Below, one piece after another: positions 7,170 through 11,677 of a DNA stretch of 11,677 nucleotides (its first letter is position 1; every line of letters starts with the position of its first letter). The notes under the pieces were generated by a model. It was given only the letters and a program-made list of their open reading frames with translations. It made no database searches and had not been told where the DNA came from. Both the position numbers and the translations under genes were made by a program. The stretch is from Hyphomicrobiales bacterium (lineage in GTDB: Bacteria > Pseudomonadota > Alphaproteobacteria > Rhizobiales > Beijerinckiaceae): NCBI GenBank assembly GCA_900299065.1, contig OMIJ01000156.1:1-11677 (forward strand). Reading direction: 5' to 3'.

Positions 7170-7699
7170 AGCGTTTTCTGATTGGCAAAGTGCTTTTGGA
7201 TGTTGCCACGAATTTGCATCAAACGATCTGCCTTGGATTGTGACTCTTCATTGAAATGAGTTGTGCCATGGTCAATCAGATGACGAGCCATACGTAACAA
7301 TTCGTGCAGAACAGAGCTATTGCGCTCGCACAGAGATTTCATCCCCTCCGGGTCATTGTCGCCCTTGCGCCGATGATGGATACGCAAGGCAGCCACGGCT
7401 GCTGTCGCGCTGCTGTCGAGTTGAAGCATCAAATCTTCAAATTCCTTGCGCAACCCGGGGTCCATGGTCTGATAGGCCTGAATAGCGTTCTCATGCCCGT
7501 CCAGTTTCGAGTTTTTGAAATAATCCTCATAGCTCATGGCTCTCCAGGCGATAAGATCGTCCATTGCCTCTGGCATGCTGGGCAGGACATCGATGAGCAT
7601 CACCACTTCATTGAAAATATTGAGATAATCATTCGCAAGGCCAGAATTTGCACTGGTAATCGCGACACTGGGGGCGGCAGGATTGAAGGAGGCCTGCAT
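7166..7699 (-). CDS. Conserved-looking protein of unknown function, 177 residues
   Basis: I do not recognise this family. The protein is soluble-looking and mostly helical by eye, without signal peptide or membrane segments. Segments include DYLNIFNEVVMLIDVLP (24-40), MPEAMDDLIAWRAMSYEDYF (42-61), AYQTMDPGLRKEFEDLMLQL (75-94), a basic RIHHRRK (106-112) and a charged C-terminus ending in ANQKTL; one cysteine at 124. I chose the ATG at 7697-7699 because GGAG lies 6 bases upstream; the frame stays open to 7837, but the extra 46 residues have no ribosome site and would run into the start of the divergent SRAP gene. No overlapping rightward ORF has a better claim. It faces the acyl-CoA operon (stops share TTAA at 7166-7169) and is divergent from the SRAP gene, so shared control with the latter is possible. 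That the gene is real is likely; function none proposed. Confidence 0.65.
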   Translation of the reverse strand: MQASFNPAAPSVAITSANSGLANDYLNIFNEVVMLIDVLPSMPEAMDDLIAWRAMSYEDYFKNSKLDGHENAIQAYQTMDPGLRKEFEDLMLQLDSSATAAVAALRIHHRRKGDNDPEGMKSLCERNSSVLHELLRMARHLIDHGTTHFNEESQSKADRLMQIRGNIQKHFANQKTL

Positions 7700-7835
7700 G
7701 AAGTGCTCCGGGGTTGGGCTCAGAAATAAATTGTCTGTGCAAAGCATGAATGGAATGTTCAGATTTACAGGAAATCTCATAACGAATTCTTTCAAAAGGG
7801 CGTGGTGCCTCAACCCATCTGACAACGGGATTTGC
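7700..7835. promoter_or_regulatory. Divergent intergenic region upstream of the SRAP gene
   Basis: 136 bp between two divergent starts. CTCC at 7706-7709 is the leftward GGAG ribosome site that fixes the 7699 start. The middle is AT-rich (around 7755-7795), fitting promoters for both sides, but no pair of -35 and -10 hexamers at 16-18 bp stands out. I looked for the alphaproteobacterial LexA box (GTTC, 7 bases, GTTC) and did not find one; only a single GTTC is present. The rightward ATG at 7836 has only a weak CGGGA upstream. Confidence 0.4.
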
Positions 7836-8648
7836 ATGTGCGGTCGATTGGCTTTGACATTATCCCCGGAGCTCTGCCGGGCTTTTTTTGGCTATTTTGA
7901 GCAGCCCAATTTTCCGCCTCGTTATAATATTGCTCCCACGCAGCCCGTTCCCATCCTCACCTTGAAGCGTCTGCCGATGGGTGGGCATCAGCGGCATTTC
8001 ACTCTGGTGCGTTGGGGTTTTCTGCCAGCCTTTGTTAAAGATCCGAAGGATTTTCCTCTGGTCATCAATGCTCGCGCCGAAAGTGTGGCCGATAAAGCGA
8101 GTTTTCGAAATGCGCTTCGGCATAGACGCTGTATTTTCATTGTCGATGCCTTTTATGAATGGCGCCGCGCAAAAGATCCAGCGCGCAAGGGGAGTGCCGC
8201 CTCGCAACCCTTTTTGTTTCGTCGCAAAGATGGTGCGCCTTTGGCGCTGGCGGGATTATGGGAGACCTGGAGCGGGCCTGATGGCGAAGAAATGGACACG
8301 GCCTGTCTTGTGACCACGACAGCCAATGAAACGATGGCGCCTATTCATGATCGCATGCCTGTCATTCTTGAGCCGGAGGATTTTGACACATGGCTCAATG
8401 TCGATGGTGATGTGACAGAGGCTTTGGCGTTGATGCGTCCGGCATCTGCCTCTGCGCTCGATCATTATGCGATCAGCACGGCGGTGAATAAAGTCATGAA
8501 TGATGAGCCGTCCATCCAGCAGCCGCTGATTGAGTCTCATGTTGAGGAAGATGCGAAAGCCTCCTCGCGCGCCCCTGTTAAGAAAGTGCGGACGCAGACT
8601 GCGCAGATCAAGGCGCAGATGAAAGCGCGGCAGGGCGATTTATTCTGA
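7836..8648 (+). CDS. yedK: SRAP-domain protein (YedK/HMCES type), abasic-site crosslinker
   Basis: A 270-residue SRAP protein, which forms a stable thiazolidine crosslink with abasic sites in single-stranded DNA to shield them during replication. The start must be the ATG at 7836, because the catalytic cysteine is residue 2 (MCGR) and is exposed by Met removal; the frame is open upstream to 7683 but a longer protein could not work. Active-site residues are visible: C2, N78 (INAR), E108 (FYEW) and H171 (IHDRMP). RYNIAPTQ (29-36) and VRWGF (58-62) are further signatures. E. coli YedK is about 222 residues, so this protein carries a 40-50-residue tail: acidic/neutral to about 246, then basic KKVRTQ...KARQGDLF. 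The last five residues, QGDLF, resemble a bacterial sliding-clamp binding motif. Domain order would parallel vertebrate HMCES with its C-terminal PIP box. The gene converges on the flavoprotein gene, 27 bp apart. Confidence 0.95.
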   Translation: MCGRLALTLSPELCRAFFGYFEQPNFPPRYNIAPTQPVPILTLKRLPMGGHQRHFTLVRWGFLPAFVKDPKDFPLVINARAESVADKASFRNALRHRRCIFIVDAFYEWRRAKDPARKGSAASQPFLFRRKDGAPLALAGLWETWSGPDGEEMDTACLVTTTANETMAPIHDRMPVILEPEDFDTWLNVDGDVTEALALMRPASASALDHYAISTAVNKVMNDEPSIQQPLIESHVEEDAKASSRAPVKKVRTQTAQIKAQMKARQGDLF

Positions 8649-8660
8649 GGTCTGCAACAC

Positions 8661-8689
8661 GCAAAGCGCTCTGTCTCAGAGCACTTTGC
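8661..8689. terminator. Stem-loop between convergent genes, possible bidirectional terminator
   Basis: Arms GCAAAGCGCTCTG (8661-8673) and CAGAGCACTTTGC (8677-8689) flank a 3-base loop. In the leftward transcript all 13 positions can pair (one is a U-G wobble); in the rightward transcript one becomes a C-A mismatch. The outer arm contains the last codons and the stop of the flavoprotein gene. No T-run follows on either strand, so it would be a non-canonical terminator or 3'-end stabiliser. It is the only hairpin between the two convergent stops. Confidence 0.5.
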
Positions 8690-10118
8690 CTGGATTGAGG
8701 ATATTGGTTGGATCAAGTGTGCGCTTGATGGCACGCATGACATCCAGCATCACTGGATCTTTCACGCCGGGCAGAAGATCGCGTTTGAGTGTTCCCACGC
8801 CATGTTCGGCAGAGATCGAGCCATGCAAGCTTGAGGCAATGTCGTGAACAACTGTGTTCATTGCATCCCAGCTATCGAGGAAGGCTTGCTTGTCAGCACC
8901 CACGGGCTGCGAAACATTATAGTGAATATTGCCATCGCCTAAATGCCCGAAGGGCACGGGGCGTGCGCCGGGGAATTTTTCGGCCAGAGCCGCAGTTGCG
9001 GCAGCGAGAAATTCCGGCACTTTGGCAACGGGCACGGATATATCGTGTTTAATCGAGCCACCTTCATGCTTTTGCAGTTCGGAGAGCAATTCGCGCAGAC
9101 GCCAGAAATCGGCGCGTTGATCCAGCGAAGCGGCGAGGGCGGCATCTTGAATGACGCCCTCTTCCAGAGCGGTTTCAAGAATGCTCATCATTGTGTCTTC
9201 GACGCCGCTTTCATTCATGGAGCCCAGCTCCATCAACACATACCATTCATGCGGCGCGCTCAAAGGATCGCGGGTGTTCTGGCCATGTTGTACAACAATC
9301 TGAATGCCAAAACGGGCGATCAGCTCAAAGGTTTTCACTTCATCGCCAGCTTTTGATTTGGCGATATTGAGCAAGGCAAGGGCCTGTTCAGGTGACTGCA
9401 TGCCGCAAAAGGCAGTGGCAGTTGCGCGCGGGCGTGGAAAGAGTTTGACAACAGCGGCTGTGATAATGCCTAACGTGCCTTCCGAGCCCATGAACAAATG
9501 CTTCAGATCATAGCCCGTATTGTCTTTCTTCAGCTTGGAGAGATTGGACAGTATGCGTCCATCTGCCAGCACAACTTCTAGTCCATTCACAAGATCGCGC
9601 GCATTGCCATAGGCCAGAACGGCTGTGCCGCCAGCATTAGTGGCGAGATTGCCGCCAATCGTGCAGGAGCCTTCGGAGGCAAGCGAGAGAGGGAATAGCA
9701 TGCCGACATTGGCGGCCTCTTCCTGCGTACGTAGAAGAGTGACGCCAGCCTCGACAATCATCGTATTGGAAGAAATATCGATCTCACGCACCTTATCCAG
9801 ACGCTTGAGCGAGAGTAAAATTTCTTCTCCTTCACCTTGGCCGGGAATTTGGCCGCCGACCAGACCGGTATTACCGCCCTGGGGGACAATGCGAGTGCCT
9901 GTAGCATGGCAAAATTTCAGGACAGCGGCGACTTCTTCTGTGGTGCCGGGACGCACCACGCAAATGGCGCGGCCATGAAAAAGCTCTCGCGGCTCGGCCA
10001 GATAGCCGGCCATATCGAGACCATTGGTGATGACATTACGCTCGCCGACAATGGCAGCCAGCTGTTGAGCAATGGGGTTTGGTCCGGTGGCGACCGGGCG
10101 ATCCGGGATTATGTTCAT
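8676..10118 (-). CDS. FAD-linked oxidase, D-2-hydroxyglutarate dehydrogenase-like
   Basis: A 480-residue flavoprotein of the VAO/PCMH family that oxidises a D-2-hydroxy acid to the 2-oxo acid. The FAD-binding domain (about 50-230) holds PQGGNTGLVGG (79-89), ASEGSCTIGGNLATNAGG (147-164), KKDNTGYDLKHLFMGSEG (197-214) and TLGIIT; these match D2HGDH and yeast Dld2/3 better than GlcD, which has a different first motif. The C-terminal catalytic domain has WRLRE with R342, KHDISVP (357-363), GHLGDGNIH with H392 and H399 (metal ligands), SAEHGVG with E438 and H439, and NPGKVL at the end. Electrons normally go to ETF or a quinone. D-2-hydroxyglutarate (a by-product of serine synthesis) or D-lactate is the likely substrate; which one cannot be told from sequence. 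No strong ribosome site is seen (AGAG only). It follows glyQ by 53 bp on the same strand, in the place where glyS often lies. Confidence 0.9.
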   Translation of the reverse strand: MNIIPDRPVATGPNPIAQQLAAIVGERNVITNGLDMAGYLAEPRELFHGRAICVVRPGTTEEVAAVLKFCHATGTRIVPQGGNTGLVGGQIPGQGEGEEILLSLKRLDKVREIDISSNTMIVEAGVTLLRTQEEAANVGMLFPLSLASEGSCTIGGNLATNAGGTAVLAYGNARDLVNGLEVVLADGRILSNLSKLKKDNTGYDLKHLFMGSEGTLGIITAAVVKLFPRPRATATAFCGMQSPEQALALLNIAKSKAGDEVKTFELIARFGIQIVVQHGQNTRDPLSAPHEWYVLMELGSMNESGVEDTMMSILETALEEGVIQDAALAASLDQRADFWRLRELLSELQKHEGGSIKHDISVPVAKVPEFLAAATAALAEKFPGARPVPFGHLGDGNIHYNVSQPVGADKQAFLDSWDAMNTVVHDIASSLHGSISAEHGVGTLKRDLLPGVKDPVMLDVMRAIKRTLDPTNILNPGKVL

Positions 10119-10124
10119 AGCTCT

Positions 10125-10130
10125 ATTATA
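10125..10130 (-). promoter_or_regulatory. Possible -10 box just before the flavoprotein ATG
   Basis: A perfect TATAAT on the leftward strand ends 6 bases before the ATG at 10118. If used, transcription would start at or near the start codon and give a leaderless mRNA, in line with the poor Shine-Dalgarno site. There is no convincing -35 at 16-18 bp (TCGCCC at 17), so this may be chance; read-through from glyQ is the alternative. Confidence 0.3.
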
Positions 10131-10171
10131 GACAAGGCCAACGCCAAGGGCGAGAGGTTAGATGTGAAAGT

Positions 10172-11095
10172 TCACGCAGAGCCAGCCTTTGTCCGCAGCC
10201 AGGCTTCGCCGCAGGCCTTGGCGAGTTCCCTGACCCGCAGAATATAGCTTTGTCGTTCGGTGACAGAGATGACGCCCCTTGCATCGAGCAGATTAAAGCG
10301 GTGTGAGGCTTTGATGCATTGGTCATAGGCCGGCAGGACCATCAAATGATGATCGCCCTTGTCGCCAGCTGCGAGCAAGGCTTTGCATTCCGCTTCGGCA
10401 TCTTTGAAATGCTGGAACAGCAGGCCGGTATCAGCATATTCGAAATTATGTCGAGAATATTCCTGCTCAGCCTGCAAGAAGACATCGCCATAGGAAATGC
10501 GATCTGCGCCCTCAAGGCCATTGAAGTTCAGATCATAGACATTTTCGACGCCCTGCACATACATGGCCAGACGCTCCAGCCCATAGGTGAGTTCACCTGA
10601 AACGGGAGAACATTCAAACCCTGCAACTTGCTGAAAATAAGTAAATTGGCTCACTTCCATGCCATCGCACCAGCATTCCCAGCCAAGGCCCCAGGCTCCC
10701 AAAGTCGGACTTTCCCAATCATCTTCCACAAAGCGGATGTCATGTAGCCCCGCATCAACTCCAATGGCAGCAAGCGAGCGCAGATAGAGCTCTTGCAGAT
10801 TGGGCGGGGAGGGCTTCAAGATGACCTGAAATTGATAATAATGTTGCAGGCGATTGGGATTTTCACCATAGCGGCCATCCTTGGGGCGGCGCGAGGGTTG
10901 CACATAAGCAGCTTTCCACGGCCGCGGACCCAGAGAGCGCAAAGTTGTGGCGGGATGGAATGTGCCTGCGCCAACTTCCATGTCATAGGGCTGTAAAATG
11001 ACGCAGCCCTGCTCAGCCCAAAAACTTTGCAGAGTGAGAATCAGGCCCTGAAAGGATTTCTTCGGGTCGAGGGCGCTGGAATTGGAAGCGAGCAT
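10172..11095 (-). CDS. glyQ: Glycine--tRNA ligase alpha subunit
   Basis: The alpha chain of the bacterial heterotetrameric glycyl-tRNA synthetase, a class II enzyme charging tRNA-Gly; alpha holds the glycine and ATP site and needs the beta subunit GlyS for tRNA binding. The 307-residue length is normal. Highly conserved stretches: SFQGLILTLQSFWAEQGC (14-31), QPYDMEVGAGTFHPAT (35-50), RPKDGRYGENPNRLQHYYQ (70-88, motif 2 region), GWECWCDGMEVSQFTYFQQ (138-156), GLERLAMYVQGV (172-183, motif 3) and SVTERQSYILRVRELA (277-292). The ATG at 11093-11095 lacks a clear ribosome site, but the protein start fits the family. A promoter-like pair lies 37-65 bp upstream. glyS is not immediately downstream; a flavoprotein gene is there instead. 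Essential gene, identity certain. Confidence 0.98.
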   Translation of the reverse strand: MLASNSSALDPKKSFQGLILTLQSFWAEQGCVILQPYDMEVGAGTFHPATTLRSLGPRPWKAAYVQPSRRPKDGRYGENPNRLQHYYQFQVILKPSPPNLQELYLRSLAAIGVDAGLHDIRFVEDDWESPTLGAWGLGWECWCDGMEVSQFTYFQQVAGFECSPVSGELTYGLERLAMYVQGVENVYDLNFNGLEGADRISYGDVFLQAEQEYSRHNFEYADTGLLFQHFKDAEAECKALLAAGDKGDHHLMVLPAYDQCIKASHRFNLLDARGVISVTERQSYILRVRELAKACGEAWLRTKAGSA

Positions 11096-11131
11096 GAGAG
11101 GCCGGGCCGGTTCTAAAGAAGGAGCGGGGGG

Positions 11132-11160
11132 AACCTATGCTCGCTGTGAGTCCGGGTCAA
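11132..11160 (-). promoter_or_regulatory. Predicted sigma70-type promoter of glyQ
   Basis: On the leftward strand TTGACC (11155-11160) and TAGGTT (11132-11137) are separated by 17 bases, close to the alphaproteobacterial housekeeping pattern. The expected start near 11125 gives a leader of about 30 bases before the glyQ ATG. The rest of the 122-bp gap (11096-11217) is GC-rich; I see no T-box, attenuator or clear terminator for the upstream EAL gene. Confidence 0.55.
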
Positions 11161-11217
11161 TCATTACATGCGGCCCGGATGACAGGCCGGCAAAATCCTG
11201 GCCCTGCAAGTCTCGGT

Positions 11218-11677
11218 TCAGGCGCTCAACGCCCGGGGTTTGGGAGTTTTGCCCAGAATTGGCAGGCAATGGAAATAGAGATTTGGCAATTCGCGAGCCT
11301 CTCTGGGCGGGCTGAACAAATAGCCCTGTGCTTCTTCGCATTCAATCTGTCGCAAAAAGGCCAATTGCTCCTGTGTTTCGACCCCCTCAGCCGTCAGGCC
11401 CAAACTCAATTCATCTGCCAGATGTGCCAAAGCGCGCACCAGAGTTGCACAGGCATTGGATTGCAGCACAGGCGCGACGAAGGCACGATCAATCTTCAGA
11501 CGGTGAACGTGCAGATCTAGAATATGGCTGAGCGAAGAATAGCCCGTGCCAAAATCATCCAAAGCTATGCGACAGCCAAGGCGAGCGAGCTGCTGTAAGC
11601 TTTTTCGAGTGGCGGCAATATCAGCCCCCAGAGCCGTTTCAGTCAGTTCAATCTCGATGCGATAGGGAGCCAAATGA
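11218..11677 (-). CDS. EAL-domain c-di-GMP phosphodiesterase, C-terminal part
   Basis: The last 152 or so codons of an EAL-domain protein; its beginning lies beyond the right edge and the reading frame is open to the end of the window. Visible signatures, counting from the leucine at 11673: EIELTETAL (7-15, metal-binding E12), IALDDFGTGYSSL (36-48, both aspartates present), LKIDRAFV (59-66, K60), LTAEGVETQEQL (93-104, E97) and AQGYLFSPP (115-123, Q116). All catalytic residues that fall in this part are kept, so it should hydrolyse c-di-GMP to pGpG, unless the missing EAL motif is degenerate. About 28 residues follow the domain. Whether a GGDEF or sensory domain precedes it cannot be seen. The TTG at 11671-11673 is an internal codon, not a start. 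It is upstream of glyQ on the same strand with a 122-bp gap and a separate promoter, so the two are probably independent. Confidence 0.93.
   Translation of the reverse strand, partial: HLAPYRIEIELTETALGADIAATRKSLQQLARLGCRIALDDFGTGYSSLSHILDLHVHRLKIDRAFVAPVLQSNACATLVRALAHLADELSLGLTAEGVETQEQLAFLRQIECEEAQGYLFSPPREARELPNLYFHCLPILGKTPKPRALSA

Noticed and set aside
7683..7835. Upstream extension of the SRAP reading frame
   Set aside because: The catalytic cysteine must be residue 2, so the protein starts at 7836; the upstream codons overlap the divergent gene's start.
7700..7835. LexA (SOS) box upstream of the SRAP gene
   Set aside because: The alphaproteobacterial GTTC-N7-GTTC repeat is absent; only one GTTC is present in the gap.
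7700..7837. 46-codon N-terminal extension of the unknown 177-residue protein
   Set aside because: No ribosome site at its ATG and it runs into the SRAP start; the ATG at 7699 has GGAG at good spacing.
8943..9356. Rightward open frame (137 codons) inside the flavoprotein gene
   Set aside because: Shadow of the D2HGDH-like gene, whose metal-site and arginine motifs are encoded on the other strand here.
1..11677. Mobile element, CRISPR array, tRNA or rRNA gene
   Set aside because: No transposase or integrase frames, no spaced direct repeats, no tRNA cloverleaf or rRNA-like sequence was found on either strand by reading.

Overview
The window looks like chromosomal DNA of an alphaproteobacterium, most plausibly Hyphomicrobiales (Rhizobiales). 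The reasons are a TctC/Bug-type solute receptor, a separate-alpha-subunit glycyl-tRNA synthetase, an HSDL2-like short-chain dehydrogenase, AGGAG-type ribosome sites and moderately GC-rich codon use (judged by eye, not calculated). The genus cannot be fixed from the sequence. It is gene-dense, with no rRNA, tRNA, insertion sequence, phage gene or CRISPR array visible, and no clear sign of recent transfer.

Left part, leftward strand (1-3607). Reading in the transcribed direction: a Sua5-type threonylcarbamoyl-AMP synthase (tRNA t6A modification), a LysR-type regulator, a two-cupin protein whose second cupin resembles the three-histidine iron site of gentisate 1,2-dioxygenases, and the start of a secreted TctC-family receptor that runs off the left edge. 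Regulator, cupin enzyme and receptor look like a small uptake-and-oxidation cluster for an unknown, perhaps aromatic or hydroxylated, carboxylate.

Middle, rightward strand (3728-7169). A tight three-gene acyl-CoA operon: a long DmdC-type acyl-CoA dehydrogenase, a crotonase overlapping it by ATGA, and an HSDL2-type SDR 17 bp further on. Together they read as a beta-oxidation-like module. The crotonase lacks both hydratase glutamates but keeps the glutamate typical of ECI2-like delta3,delta2-enoyl-CoA isomerases.

Right part (7166-11677). An unrecognised 177-residue protein runs convergent to the operon, and the two genes share a TTAA at their stops. Divergent from it is a YedK/HMCES-type (SRAP) DNA-protein crosslink protein with a C-terminal extension ending in a clamp-binding-like QGDLF. 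It converges, over a 13-bp-arm stem-loop, on a D-2-hydroxyglutarate-dehydrogenase-like flavoprotein. Upstream of that is glyQ, without glyS beside it, preceded by a good sigma70-like promoter. The window ends inside the EAL domain of a c-di-GMP phosphodiesterase.

I see no clearly new multi-gene defence or mobile system. The observations most worth checking are the clamp-motif tail on the SRAP protein, the altered active site of the crotonase, the gentisate-dioxygenase-like cupin beside a TctC receptor, and the split of glyQ from glyS.
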